A DNA stretch of 64,000 nt from an uncultured Latescibacterota bacterium (GCA_951812755.1 OX638329.1:791339-855338), one strand, 5' to 3'. Counted from the stretch's first letter, positions 1 through 8,509 are shown. Notes: generated by a model not told the origin, from the sequence alone. Made by a program: numbers and translations.

Positions 1-546
1 GTTCCCGCTTTCAATGAGTTAAAAACCGTACAAATCGCTGCGTTGTTGGCAAAACGCAATGGTGGTGCGATTGATTTATACAAGCTTGTTAAGCTAATAT
101 ATTTGATTGATCGACACGGTTTGGAAACTTCTGGCGATCTTGTGACTTTTGATAGGCCGTATAATATGAACCATGGCCCAATCATGACTAATACCTACAA
201 TCTTGCCCGCGGAAAAGAAAAAGGGCAATACTGGTCAAATTACTTTTTGTATTCTCCGCAACCTGATTTTATCGTGAAATTAAAAAAAGATGACGTTGGT
301 TACGGAGAACTATCGGATAGAGAAATTAGGTGGGTAAACGAAGTGTTTGACCGATTTGGCCGGATGACTTTTAGTCAGCTAAAACGTCACACACATTCCT
401 TACCGGAATATGAAGAGGTTGAGGGAACTTCCGAGAGAATATCCTGGACAGAACTGTTTAACGCTACAGGGTGGGAAGGTGAGGACTTAAGGTTAATCAA
501 AGAAGAGATGCGTGTTATTCGGTTCTACGATAAGCTGGTTGGTTAA
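1..546 (+). CDS. Panacea-domain (DUF4065/SocA-like) antitoxin-type protein, 5' partial
   Basis: The reading frame is open to the first base of the window, so the true start lies upstream; the earliest in-window start (TTG at 43) is probably internal. The visible part contains the Panacea/DUF4065 pattern: a KLVKLIYLIDR helix early on, a YNMNHGPI stretch and a C-terminal helical half. Panacea proteins are known antitoxin or proteolysis-adaptor modules (SocA/GepA type) that neutralise varied small partners. The next gene starts 3 bp after this stop and is frameshifted, so the pair looks like a toxin-antitoxin-type unit with a damaged second member. Family assignment is by motif recognition. Confidence 0.75.
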   Translation, partial: VPAFNELKTVQIAALLAKRNGGAIDLYKLVKLIYLIDRHGLETSGDLVTFDRPYNMNHGPIMTNTYNLARGKEKGQYWSNYFLYSPQPDFIVKLKKDDVGYGELSDREIRWVNEVFDRFGRMTFSQLKRHTHSLPEYEEVEGTSERISWTELFNATGWEGEDLRLIKEEMRVIRFYDKLVG

Positions 547-548
547 GT

Positions 549-915
549 ATGATGGTGGCAGGTACGTGTTACTTATTTGAAGATGTTGGTGGTCGCCATT
601 TACATATAATTCTTAACAAATCCAGCAGGAAGTCAGTCCCAGGTAATAATGGTAAATATTACATCTTGGCGAAAGGGGGCGGATGAGACGTGTATCATTT
701 GGGCTGAAGATCACCCGTTTATTAGAGGTCAGTCCGTTGTTTTCTATCAAAAAGCCAGTATGGTTAAAGAGTCTAATATTGCACTAATAAAAAGAAACAG
801 CAGGGCTCTCGAACCTCTATCTGATAGATTGCTGACTAAAATTTGTGAGGGTATATGTAAGTCCGACCAAACGCCGACGCAGGTCAAAGAGTTTTACCGA
901 AAATACCACACTTGA
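549..915 (+). pseudogene. Small partner of the Panacea gene, broken by a frameshift
   Basis: Translation from ATG 549 (or 552) gives a plausible N-terminus (MVAGTCYLFEDVGGRHLHII) but stops at about 686. A second frame covering 649-915 carries a clear continuation (MVNITSWRKGADETCIIWAE, then DHPFIRGQSVVFYQ). Moving by one nucleotide near 630-648 joins the halves into one protein of about 120 residues. The fused pattern (CYLFED..HLH...VNITSW..DETCI..DHPFI) reads as one small conserved protein that I recognise only as a hypothetical family. A real frameshift or a sequencing error are both possible. It lies 3 bp downstream of the Panacea gene, as toxin-antitoxin partners do. Confidence 0.6.
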
Positions 916-939
916 CCTACTCAAAGCCCGAACTTTGAC

Positions 940-976
940 AAAAGTCTGGATACACGATATGGTATCCAGACTTTTT
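940..976 (+). terminator. Hairpin terminator after the Panacea pair
   Basis: Arms AAAAGTCTGGATAC and GTATCCAGACTTTT form a perfect 14-bp stem with an 8-nt loop, ending in a run of five T. It lies about 25 bp after the broken partner gene and fits an intrinsic terminator, though the stem is not GC-rich. A second hairpin (GCCCCTGC/GCAGGGGC, 1034-1058) follows without a T-run. Confidence 0.55.
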
Positions 977-1163
977 GCTGTTGGTTTTGTCTGTCATCGC
1001 GGTGTTTGTAAATGTAGGATCCCACGTATAAAAGCCCCTGCTTAAAATATGCAGGGGCAGTCTCTATGTCGCCCATTGAGGTGATGATATTTGTTTTTTG
1101 TCTTATACAATGCAAATTTATTTACGTCATGTGTGACTTCAAGATCAAAGGTCATAAGAGCAC

Positions 1164-1294
1164 TGTCATTCTGAGCCTTTCGGCTTCGCTCAAGATAAAC
1201 TCCGCGCAGCGGAGTCGAAGGAGCGGGGTACAACTGGCCGGTGAACGAGCCTGAAAAGCGGCTCGTTGTACACCATCCTCAGGCCAGTTCATCT
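1164..1294 (+). repeat. 131-bp dispersed repeat, copy 1
   Basis: This stretch reappears with the same length at 22929-23059 and appears identical by eye. It contains several internal hairpins, for example ACTCCGC/GCGGAGT and AACGAGCC/GGCTCGTT, and starts with the widespread bacterial intergenic phrase TGTCATTCTGAGC. It is non-coding. Confidence 0.9.
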
Positions 1295-1386
1295 GCTACC
1301 TCAAAAGTGTGTATGGGTAACAGATGCTTCGTCAGCCTAGTGCATCTCGGCAAAAGAAACTGGTCATATCAATTTGACTTGCGGTT

Positions 1387-1450
1387 GTCATTGCGGCATG
1401 GTTTAAGCCGCCACGCGCAAGCACAACGCCAGTAATCCAGAAGGTTTTGC
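1387..1450 (+). repeat. Long-form REP hairpin (family A')
   Basis: This variant of the common REP element has the 5' arm ATTGCGGC, but its 3' arm is split by about 22 bp (CACGCGCAAGCACAACGCCAGT) between GCCGC and AATCCAG. Related copies lie at 22794, 28090 and 29874. Confidence 0.85.
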
Positions 1451-1621
1451 TGTTCACTTCTATATGGGGCATGACTTACGCCACGATGCACTAGCGGGTG
1501 TTGGGCGCAGAAGATTCATTGCGCCCGCCTCAGCATGACATAGCGTAGTAGCACATTTACTTTTAAAGTCACACATCGCGTTTTATTTATATTCTTTGAA
1601 CCATTTTTCGAGGAGCGCATT

Positions 1622-2146
1622 TTGCAGGTGTTAAGAGCATATATCCGATTTGTCGATGGTTTAAATGAGCGGGTTGGGCGTGTTGTCTCGTGGCTTACTG
1701 CTGTGCTGGTGGCGGTGGTGTGTTACGATGTTTTTACCCGGTATTTGCTGAAGAATAGCCTGGTCGCTGTTCAGGAGTTGGAATGGCATTTGTTCGGGCT
1801 TATTTTTTTGCTCGGCGCTGCTTATTCGCTCAAGCACGATCAACACGTGCGCGTGGATGTGTTCTATAGCCGGTTTTCGCCTCGCAAACAGGCGTGGGTG
1901 AATTTGATTGGTAGCGTTCTGTTTCTGATTCCTTTTTGTGTTATTGTGATTGTGAGTTCACAATTTTTTGTGGTTAGTGCATTCCATATTGGCGAGACGT
2001 CACCCGATCCGGGGGGCCTGCCCGCGCGGTGGGTGCTGAAGGCGGCTATTCCCTTCGGTTTTGTTCTGCTTTTGCTACAGGGTCTGGGTCTGGCGTGTCG
2101 GTCTTTGCTCAGGGTCCGCGGGTGCGATGAGGAGGTGGATGGATGA
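1622..2146 (+). CDS. dctQ: TRAP transporter small permease DctQ
   Basis: This 174-aa integral membrane protein has four hydrophobic segments, as expected of the small TRAP subunit. It carries the family pattern with RYLLKNSL after the first helix, QELEWHLFGLIFLLGAAYSL in the second, and a DVFYSRF region before the third. It pairs with the large subunit (next gene) and a periplasmic binding protein to import an organic acid-type substrate using the sodium gradient. The TTG start at 1622 is chosen because GAGGAG lies about 7 bp upstream. Its stop overlaps the dctM start (ATGA), so the two are translationally coupled. Confidence 0.88.
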   Translation: MQVLRAYIRFVDGLNERVGRVVSWLTAVLVAVVCYDVFTRYLLKNSLVAVQELEWHLFGLIFLLGAAYSLKHDQHVRVDVFYSRFSPRKQAWVNLIGSVLFLIPFCVIVIVSSQFFVVSAFHIGETSPDPGGLPARWVLKAAIPFGFVLLLLQGLGLACRSLLRVRGCDEEVDG

Positions 2147-3462
2147 TTGAGGCGATGCCCCTGATTCTGTTTGGTGTTCTTTTTCTTCTTCTTTTGCTCG
2201 GTTTTCCCGTTGCGTTTACGCTCGGCGGTGTTTCTTTTATTTTGGGCTATTTCACGTTTGGTCCCGCTTTTTTCAATCTTTTGCCCCTGCGTATCTGGGG
2301 CGTGATGACGAATTACGTGCTGATTGCCGTGCCTTTGTTTGTGTTTATGGGGGTGATGCTGGAGAAGTCCGGTCTGGCTGAGAATTTGCTGGAGACTATG
2401 GCGTTGCTTTTTGGTCATTTGCGCGGGGGGCTGGCGATTTCTGTGGTTGCTGTGGGGGCGCTGTTCGGGGCTTCGACGGGTATTGTTGGGGCGACTGTGG
2501 TTACGATGGGGTTGCTGAGTTTGCCAACGATGCTGAAGCGGGGATACCGTGCGGAGGTGGCGACGGGGACGATTTCGGCGTCGGGTACGCTGGGGCAGAT
2601 TATTCCGCCGAGTATTGTGCTGGTGCTGTTGGGTAGTGTGCTGAATGTGTCGATTGGGGATATGTTTGTGGGTGCTGTGGTGCCGGGTTTTGTTCTGGTT
2701 GGTCTCTATGTGGTTTATCTCATTCTGGTCGCGATTTTTAAGTCCGAGTGGGCACCGGCGATGCCAGAGGAAGAACTCGCGCAATTTCACGGCAGGGCGA
2801 TGGTGCGGCGCGTTTTTCAGGCGTTTGTTCTGCCGGCTGTTCTGGTTGTTGCGGTGCTCGGTTCTATTTTTGCGGGGGTTGCTTCTCCTACCGAGGCGGC
2901 AGCCGTGGGGGCGTTTGGCGCGACGCTTTTGACGGTGTTCCAAAAGAAGTTTTCTTATGCGACGCTCAAGTCGGTGATGGTGGAGACGACGCATCTGACG
3001 TGTATGGTTTTTATTATTCTGGTGGGTGCCACGGCGTTTGGTCTGGTGTTTCGCGGTATGCACGGGGATGCGTATTTGACGAATCTGATTCTTTCGGCAA
3101 ATATGAGTCCGGGGGCGTTTCTCGCGCTTGTGATGGTTATGATTTTTGTCGCGGGCTTTTTTATCGATTTTATCGAGATTACGTTTATTATTGTTCCGGT
3201 TGTGGCGCCTATTTTTGTGGCGTTGGGGGTGGATCTTCTGTGGTTGGGTATTTTGATTGCGATGAATTTACAGACTTCTTTTTTGACCCCGCCTTTTGGT
3301 TTTTCACTTTTTTATCTGAAGGGGGTCGCCCCGCCCGAGGTCCGCACGGGGCATATTTATCGGGGGATTATTCCGTTTATTATTATTCAACTGATTGGGC
3401 TGACGCTCGTGATCGCGTTTCCCGAGATGGCGACTTCTCTACCCAGGTATTTGGGGGGATAG
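2143..3462 (+). CDS. dctM: TRAP transporter large permease DctM
   Basis: At 439 aa it has the usual DctM length, with about 12 hydrophobic segments. Family features include the early FPVAFTLGG segment, the GALFGASTGIVGATVVTMG and GTLGQIIPPSIVLVLLG regions that form the transport path, and a C-terminal NLQTSFLTPPFGFSLFYLKG motif. It overlaps dctQ by 4 bp. The matching binding protein is encoded convergently at 3977-5086, beyond a tandem repeat array, so it must have its own promoter. Substrate is not visible here; the binding protein suggests a keto or hydroxy acid. Confidence 0.93.
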   Translation: MIEAMPLILFGVLFLLLLLGFPVAFTLGGVSFILGYFTFGPAFFNLLPLRIWGVMTNYVLIAVPLFVFMGVMLEKSGLAENLLETMALLFGHLRGGLAISVVAVGALFGASTGIVGATVVTMGLLSLPTMLKRGYRAEVATGTISASGTLGQIIPPSIVLVLLGSVLNVSIGDMFVGAVVPGFVLVGLYVVYLILVAIFKSEWAPAMPEEELAQFHGRAMVRRVFQAFVLPAVLVVAVLGSIFAGVASPTEAAAVGAFGATLLTVFQKKFSYATLKSVMVETTHLTCMVFIILVGATAFGLVFRGMHGDAYLTNLILSANMSPGAFLALVMVMIFVAGFFIDFIEITFIIVPVVAPIFVALGVDLLWLGILIAMNLQTSFLTPPFGFSLFYLKGVAPPEVRTGHIYRGIIPFIIIQLIGLTLVIAFPEMATSLPRYLGG

Positions 3463-3487
3463 AATTGGGAAGTGTGAACACATGTAG

Positions 3488-3507
3488 GGGCGAGGCATGC
3501 CTCGCCC
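3488..3507. repeat. 20-bp perfect palindrome (REP family B)
   Basis: GGGCGAGGCATGCCTCGCCC is its own reverse complement. It lies between dctM and the tandem array. Identical copies occur at 11854, 15223, 22774 and 33777, each preceded by GTAG and several by a GAAGTGTGAA-like string. Confidence 0.9.
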
Positions 3508-3943
3508 GTCATCGCGGCAGGGTGTAAGCCGCGATCCAGAGGTTTTGATTTTTCATCCATCAATCAAGCCTATCCATAGCACCGTCATCGCGGCAGGGTG
3601 TAAGCCGCGATCCAGAGGTTTTGATTTTTCATCCGTCAATCAAGCCTATCCATAGCGCTGTCATCGCGGCAGGGTGTAAGCCGCGATCCAGAGGTTTTTG
3701 ATTTTTCATCCGTCAATCAAGCCTATCCATAGCGCCGTCATCGCGGCAGGGTGTAAGCCGCGATCCAGAGGTTTTTGATTTTTCATCCATCAATCAAGCC
3801 TATCCATAGCGCCGTCATCGCGGCAGGGTGTAAGCCGCGATCCAGAGGTTTTTGATTTTTCATCCATCAATCAAGCCTATCCATAGCGCTGTCATCGCGG
3901 CAGGGTGTAAGCCGCGATCCAGAGGTTTTTGATTTTTCATCCG
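3508..3943 (+). repeat. Six-copy tandem array of REP family A (76-77 bp units)
   Basis: Units start at 3508, 3584, 3660, 3737, 3814 and 3891. Each holds the hairpin ATCGCGGC...GCCGCGAT, then CCAGAGGTTTT and a conserved linker (TTTTTCATCC...CAATCAAGCCTATCCATAGC). Units differ by one or two bases and by one T in a T-run. The array fills the gap between convergent dctM and dctP and may act as a bidirectional transcription stop. It is not a CRISPR array, because the linkers are the same in every unit. Confidence 0.95.
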
Positions 3944-3976
3944 TGGTTGCTTTTGCCTTTCTCCCAGCCCCCGCAG

Positions 3977-5086
3977 TCATGCACTCAAGTTCTCGTAATA
4001 GATTTTCTCCGATATCGCTGCCCAGCCGTTCATATTTTTGCGAAATGTCTCAAATGATTCATATACTTTTTTGCTCATGGCATCGGCTGCGACGAGTTCA
4101 TCTACGACTTCTCCGGCGTATTTTTGAAGTGTGTTGAGGACTTCGTCGGGGAATTTTTTCAGGATTACGTTGTGGTCTTTTGTGAGGGTTTGCAGATAGA
4201 TGTTGTTTTTTGCTTCAAATTCCGATAGTGCCCAGGCATTTGCGCGGGCTGCGGCGGTTCGCACGATGTCTTGCAGGTTTTTGGGCAGGGTTTGATATGC
4301 GGCTTTGTTGACGATGAGTTCTATGACGGTGCCGGGTTCGTGCCAGCCGGGATAGTAATAGTATTTGGCGGCTTTGTAAAAGCCCATGAGTGTGTCGTGA
4401 TAGGGTCCGATCCATTCGGTTGCGTCGATGACGCCGCGTTCGAGGTTGGTGAAGATTTCTGCACCGGCTGATAATATTGCGGATCCGCCGGCTTTGGAGA
4501 TGACTTTGCCGCCGAGGCCCGGGATGCGCATTTTGAGGCCTTGAAGGTCGCTTACGGCGTTGATTTCGCGGTTGAACCAGCCGCCCATTTGCACGCCGCT
4601 GTTGCCTGCGGGTATGGGGATGAGGTTGAATGGGGCGTAGAGTTCTTCCCATAAGGCGAGGCCTCCGCCGCTGGTGATCCAGGCGTTCATCTGTTGGGCG
4701 TTCATGCCAAAGGGGACAGAGGCAAAGAATTGGGTTGCCTGCGCTTTTCCAGCCCAGTAATACGCGGCGCCGTGACACATTTCTGCGGTTCCCGCGCTGA
4801 CGGCGTCAAAGCCTTCGAGGGGGGGAATGAGTTCGCCGCCGCCATAGACCTGTATTTTGAGCTGGCCTTCGGACATTTCTTCTGCCCATTTGGCGATGTG
4901 TTCAGCGGATTCTCCCAGGATGGGGAAGTGCGGCGGCCAGGTTGTGACCATTTTCCATTCGTATTTTTTGCGCGTTTGTACGGCAGGTGCCCCGGTTTCC
5001 TGTGGGGATGCACAGCCCGCCAATAGTGCAGCACCACCGGCAAGTCCAGCTTTTTTTATGAAGTCGCGACGTTTTACTCGGTCCAC
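3977..5086 (-). CDS. dctP: TRAP transporter substrate-binding protein DctP (TakP-like), Tat lipoprotein
   Basis: This 369-aa protein has a twin-arginine signal (RRDFIKK) followed by a lipobox ending LLAGC at Cys25, so it is probably exported folded and lipid-anchored. The mature part has the DctP fold with the conserved DLQGLKMRIPGLGG stretch. The IDATEWIGPYHDTL and YYYPGWHEPGTVIELIVN motifs resemble the TakP group, whose characterised members bind 2-oxo acids with a cation. It is convergent with dctQM rather than co-transcribed. The specific ligand is inferred only from that resemblance. Confidence 0.9.
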   Translation of the reverse strand: MDRVKRRDFIKKAGLAGGAALLAGCASPQETGAPAVQTRKKYEWKMVTTWPPHFPILGESAEHIAKWAEEMSEGQLKIQVYGGGELIPPLEGFDAVSAGTAEMCHGAAYYWAGKAQATQFFASVPFGMNAQQMNAWITSGGGLALWEELYAPFNLIPIPAGNSGVQMGGWFNREINAVSDLQGLKMRIPGLGGKVISKAGGSAILSAGAEIFTNLERGVIDATEWIGPYHDTLMGFYKAAKYYYYPGWHEPGTVIELIVNKAAYQTLPKNLQDIVRTAAARANAWALSEFEAKNNIYLQTLTKDHNVILKKFPDEVLNTLQKYAGEVVDELVAADAMSKKVYESFETFRKNMNGWAAISEKIYYENLSA

Positions 5087-5120
5087 TGTTGCCTCCGATT
5101 TATTCGATGTTCTTGCAAGT

Positions 5121-5543
5121 TCATGCTTTGAAAACCTTTTTTAAGAATTGATGCCGTTTCTTCAGGTGCAAAGAGACGTTGTTTTTGTATTCTTCCATGA
5201 TTTGAAAATCGTCAAGCACAACCTCTGCTAAGTTGTCCAAAGCATCTTCCATATTACCACCATCGCTATCCGCAATAATACTCGGAAAATCCTTAAAAAA
5301 CACTACCCATCCATCTACAAATTCTTCAAAAACGATAGGCCACTTTCCAGTCGTTAATGGCAAATCAATTTGGAATGTGTTGATTGGCTGTTCAGTGTCT
5401 TTTAATACTTTTTCACTCATTCCTTCTGTAATACCGGGAAAGCTAAACGCTTCATGTTTTTCATCAAATCGACCCCTCCAGCAATGATAAAGCAATCGAG
5501 AGGCAGCTTCTTCCTCTGGTGGCTTTGTAATGGTGGCTTCCAT
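5121..5543 (-). CDS. Hypothetical protein with a HicB-like fold
   Basis: This 140-aa protein has a central stretch (PIVFEEFVDGWVVFFKDFPS, then a GNMEDALDNLAEVVLDDF helix) that resembles the HicB antitoxin fold, a beta-strand/beta-strand/helix unit with a DxP-like turn. No DNA-binding domain is evident and no HicA toxin lies next to it. It could be a solitary HicB-like protein or an unrelated small protein. It lies 35 bp upstream of the dctP stop side and is transcribed in the same direction as dctP but from its own start. Assignment is tentative. Confidence 0.5.
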   Translation of the reverse strand: MEATITKPPEEEAASRLLYHCWRGRFDEKHEAFSFPGITEGMSEKVLKDTEQPINTFQIDLPLTTGKWPIVFEEFVDGWVVFFKDFPSIIADSDGGNMEDALDNLAEVVLDDFQIMEEYKNNVSLHLKKRHQFLKKVFKA

Positions 5544-5730
5544 GGATTACTCCTTGTGGGGTATTTCTCTGAGTGCTCATTTACCGTCCCTACTTTAAGA
5601 AAATATGTCTTTTTGCGTCAAGTAAGGCAACTCATTTTTAACGCTGAATAAAAAAGTTTGAACTTTTCGACACAACAGGTGTATGCAATAGGTAGAGACG
5701 CGCAGTAAATCACGCACCGTTTGGATTTTT

Positions 5731-6315
5731 ATGTTCCCGAGATATCACACGCTTACCGATGAAAAGCTCATGGCCCGCATTCAGCGGGGCAATACGGCCG
5801 CTTTTGACGAACTCTATGCCCGATATAGCAAGCGGATGCTTTACTATTTTTATCGCATGCTGGGCGGAAACGAGGAGAAGGCGCAGGATTTTCTCCAGGA
5901 TTTGTTTTTGAAGATTGTCGAAAAGCCCGCCCGATTTAAGCGGGGTAATGCTTTTGCTTCCTGGCTTTATACGGTTGCACACAATATGTGCAAGAATGAG
6001 TATCGCAAGCAGAGTGTGCGCAAGGTCGTGGTTAATGATCCCGATATCGATATGCATTGTGGTTATTTTGACGGTGCTTATGCCATAGAAAAAGCGTGTG
6101 ATGAACGGGCATTTTTGCGCGCGCTGATGGCTGAGTTGGATAAGCTCAGCGTGGATCAGCGCACGACGTTTTTATTGCGGCATCAGGAGTGTCGCAGTAT
6201 TCGAGAGATTAGCCAGATTCTCCAGTGTCCGGAGGGGACGGTTAAGTCGAGGCTTCACCATGTTACGCAGAAGTTGGCAGAGAGACTTCAGGGGCGAAAT
6301 TCCCTGTGTGGATGA
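5731..6315 (+). CDS. ECF-type RNA polymerase sigma factor
   Basis: This 194-aa protein has both ECF domains. Region 2 includes FDELYARYSKRMLYYFYRML and the AQDFLQDLFLKI helix. Region 4 carries the helix-turn-helix RSIREISQILQCPEGTVKSR, which contacts the -35 element. It directs core polymerase to a specific promoter set. The next gene, a short single-pass membrane protein starting 11 bp later, is in the usual position for a cognate regulator although it lacks a zinc-binding anti-sigma motif. No conserved autoregulatory promoter is obvious upstream. Confidence 0.9.
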   Translation: MFPRYHTLTDEKLMARIQRGNTAAFDELYARYSKRMLYYFYRMLGGNEEKAQDFLQDLFLKIVEKPARFKRGNAFASWLYTVAHNMCKNEYRKQSVRKVVVNDPDIDMHCGYFDGAYAIEKACDERAFLRALMAELDKLSVDQRTTFLLRHQECRSIREISQILQCPEGTVKSRLHHVTQKLAERLQGRNSLCG

Positions 6316-6325
6316 GGAGATGGAT

Positions 6326-6751
6326 ATGAAGCGGGTTATTCCTATTGAGTTTAACAATAAAGAGGATGTAGATGGGATGTTGAGCCAGGTGCTTGCGGTT
6401 CCCAGGTCCGGGGGTCTTGAACCCGATCCGGCGATTCGCAATTCTGTTGTTGCGCAGATGTCTGCGCGAGAACGGGGTGGGTTCAATATATGGCGTGCGC
6501 TGTCGAATGTGTTTCCCGTGCGCTGGCCCGTTTATCAGATGGCTTTCGCTATGGGGATTGTCCTGTTTGCCGTTTTGGGTATCCGCAAGTCGCAGCCCGA
6601 TCCCGCGGCGACGGCACGGTCTCCCGAATCGCCAGTTGCTGTTATGGATACGAGCCGGACCGATTCTCCCCGGGTTTCGTTTTCAGATTCGCTTACGCAG
6701 CACGTTATTACTACTATTTTTCCTGCCTCCAGTCCTGTAGATAGTCTTTGA
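6326..6751 (+). CDS. Single-pass membrane protein, possible anti-sigma partner
   Basis: The ATG at 6326 is preferred because GAGGAG lies 6 bp before it; longer readings overlap the sigma gene. The product of about 141 aa has a soluble N-terminal part, one hydrophobic helix (YQMAFAMGIVLFAVLGI) around residues 70-88, and a Ser/Pro-rich tail. Position right after an ECF sigma gene suggests a membrane regulator, but the HxxxCxxC zinc motif of classical anti-sigma factors is absent. Function is inferred from context only. Confidence 0.6.
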   Translation: MKRVIPIEFNNKEDVDGMLSQVLAVPRSGGLEPDPAIRNSVVAQMSARERGGFNIWRALSNVFPVRWPVYQMAFAMGIVLFAVLGIRKSQPDPAATARSPESPVAVMDTSRTDSPRVSFSDSLTQHVITTIFPASSPVDSL

Positions 6752-6770
6752 AAAGCGTGATAGATCAAAG

Positions 6771-6811
6771 GTCATCGCGGCATGCTTAAAGCCGCGATCC
6801 AGAGGTTTTGC
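6771..6811 (+). repeat. REP family A, single copy
   Basis: One hairpin ATCGCGGC/GCCGCGAT with loop ATGCTTAAA followed by CCAGAGGTTTTG. It separates the convergent sigma operon and alcohol dehydrogenase gene and could terminate both transcripts. Confidence 0.9.
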
Positions 6812-6834
6812 CTTTTCAACCAGTCCCCAGTCCC

Positions 6835-7932
6835 TTAGAAAACGATCAACCCCCGCGCGACTTCGCCAGCGGATAGGGCGTCAAATGCTTCGTTTGCGCC
6901 TTCGAGATCAAATCGTCGGGTTACGAGTTCGTCGATTTTTAGTTTGCCAGCCAGATAGAGTTCTACCATGCGCGGGAAGTCGTCCCATGTTCTCGCGCTT
7001 CCGTATTTGCAGCCGCGCAAGATGCGTTCGTTGGATTGGAGGTTGCCGGTGTCAAATGTTACGGTGGATCCGGTTGGGGGCAGGCCGATGAGCAAGCACT
7101 GGCCCCTGGATGCCAGACAGTCCCAGGCTTGATTGATGACTTGCGCGTTGCCGACTGCTACAAATGAATAATCCGCCCCGCGTCCGGTGAGGTCTTTTAT
7201 GGCTTCGACCGGATTTTCTTTTCTGGCGTCGATGGTGTGTGTTGCGCCAAAGGATTTTGCGTATTCCAGTTTGGCGGGGTTGATATCGACCGCGATTATC
7301 GGGTGTGCCTGGACGAGGGTTCCGCCCTGTATGACGTTCAGGCCGATTCCCCCGGTGCCGAATACGGCCATGCTCGCTCCGGGCGTTACGGCGGCGGTGT
7401 TGATTACTGAGCCTACACCTGTCATGACCGAGCATCCGATTAATGCGGCTACTTCGAGGGGCATGTCGTTTCTTATGGGGATGGCACAGGAGGCGGGCAT
7501 GACAGAGTATGAGGCATAGCTGCACGCGGGTCCGTAATGGTACACGGTTTGTCCTTTTATTTTCATTCTGGATGTGCCGTCCATCAATACGCCTTTGCCC
7601 GGCATCTGGCGTTCACACAAGTGCGATAGTCCGGTTACGCAGTAGTGACAGCGTCCGCATGCCGGTGCCCAGGATAGGATGACGTGGTCGCCGGGTTTTA
7701 CATGTCGAACGCCAGGTCCTATTTCTTCTACGATTCCAGCCCCTTCATCGCCGAGTACCATTGGCATTGGAAATCCGGTCCAGCTTCCATCTACGACGTG
7801 TAAGCAACTGTGACATACGCCGGTGGCGATCATGCGGACCATGACTTCGTCTTCTTTCGGTCCTTCCAGGTCGAGGTCCGCCACTTCCAATGGCCTGCCC
7901 GGCTCATGGAGTAGTGATGCTTGCATTTTCAT
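6835..7932 (-). CDS. Zinc-dependent alcohol dehydrogenase (class III-like MDR family)
   Basis: The 365-aa medium-chain dehydrogenase should oxidise an alcohol with NAD. Structural zinc cysteines are C92, C95, C98 and C106 in the CxxCxxCx7C pattern. The Rossmann motif GTGGIGL is present, with an Asp (VDINP) after it favouring NAD. The catalytic-zinc Cys40 is kept, but the usual GHE is GDE (Asp62-Glu63), so the His ligand is replaced by Asp. Other MDR enzymes use Asp or Glu there, so this does not prove inactivity. ATG start with AAGGAGA about 8 bp upstream. A six-copy repeat array lies upstream. Confidence 0.9.
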   Translation of the reverse strand: MKMQASLLHEPGRPLEVADLDLEGPKEDEVMVRMIATGVCHSCLHVVDGSWTGFPMPMVLGDEGAGIVEEIGPGVRHVKPGDHVILSWAPACGRCHYCVTGLSHLCERQMPGKGVLMDGTSRMKIKGQTVYHYGPACSYASYSVMPASCAIPIRNDMPLEVAALIGCSVMTGVGSVINTAAVTPGASMAVFGTGGIGLNVIQGGTLVQAHPIIAVDINPAKLEYAKSFGATHTIDARKENPVEAIKDLTGRGADYSFVAVGNAQVINQAWDCLASRGQCLLIGLPPTGSTVTFDTGNLQSNERILRGCKYGSARTWDDFPRMVELYLAGKLKIDELVTRRFDLEGANEAFDALSAGEVARGLIVF

Positions 7933-7996
7933 GGTGTAATCTCCTTATAAAAAGATGATATGTTTCTTGTCTTAATTCATGCCTATTAACAGAGCC

Positions 7997-8410
7997 GTCA
8001 TCGCGGCATGTTTTTAGCCGCGATCCAGAGGTTTTGCCTTTATCCTTAATTCATGCCTATTAATAGAGTCGTCATCGCGGCATGTTTTTAGCCGCGATCC
8101 AGAGGTTTTGCCTTTATCCTTAATTCATGCCTATTAATAGAGTCGTCATCGCGGCATGTTTTTAGCCGCGATCCAGAGGTTTTGCCTTTATCCTTAATTC
8201 ATGCCTATTAATAGAGTCGTCATCGCGGCATGTTTTTAGCCGCGATCCAGAGGTTTTGCCTTTATCCTTAATTCATGCCTATTAACAGAGCCGTCATCGC
8301 GGCATGTTTTTAGCCGCGATCCAGAGGTTTTGCCTTTATCCTTAATTCATGCCTATTAACAGAGCCGTCATCGCGGCATGTTTTTAGCCGCGATCCAGAG
8401 GTTTTGCCTT
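7997..8410 (+). repeat. Six-copy tandem array of REP family A (74 bp units)
   Basis: Units start exactly every 74 bp at 7997, 8071, 8145, 8219, 8293 and 8367. Each carries the ATCGCGGC/GCCGCGAT hairpin, CCAGAGGTTTTGCC and the linker TTTATCCTTAATTCATGCC. Units are almost identical, differing only at TAACAGAGCC versus TAATAGAGTC, which marks outer and inner copies. The linker differs completely from that of the 3508 array, so the two arrays expanded independently. The rest of the gap (8411-8509) holds a diverged hairpin region with GCGAAAAACGC/GCGTTTTTTTC arms and no gene. Confidence 0.95.
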
Positions 8411-8509
8411 GCCTTTAATCTGTGTTCATCTGCGAAAAACGCTCAAATGAACTGTCCTGAGAGGCGGCCAGTTGTACACCGCTCATTCGCGTTTTTTTCT
8501 GCGGATGCC

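Larger units (their letters stand above)
1124..1581. mobile_element. Candidate non-autonomous element with terminal inverted repeats
   Basis: The block begins with ACGTCATGTGTGACTTCAA at 1124 and ends with its near-complement (AAAGTCACACATCGCGT, ending 1581). The same ends bound a shorter block at 29792-29995. TTTATTT flanks this copy directly on both sides (1117-1123 and 1582-1588), as a target duplication would, although the sequence is low in complexity. It encodes no convincing protein. Inside are a 131-bp repeat (copy at 22929) and one long-form REP hairpin, also present inside the second element. A MITE-like nature is an inference. Confidence 0.5.

Noticed and set aside
977-1123. Small ORFs of about 62-66 aa on both strands
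   Set aside because: No ribosome-site or family support; they lie across the hairpin and the inverted-repeat element.
1864-3063. Long minus-strand frame (399 aa) opposite dctM
   Set aside because: Arg/His/Gln-rich composition and no domain; it is the antisense of a strong membrane-protein gene.
3508-8410. Tandem arrays considered as CRISPR
   Set aside because: Linkers are the same in every unit, there are no unique spacers, and no cas genes are present.
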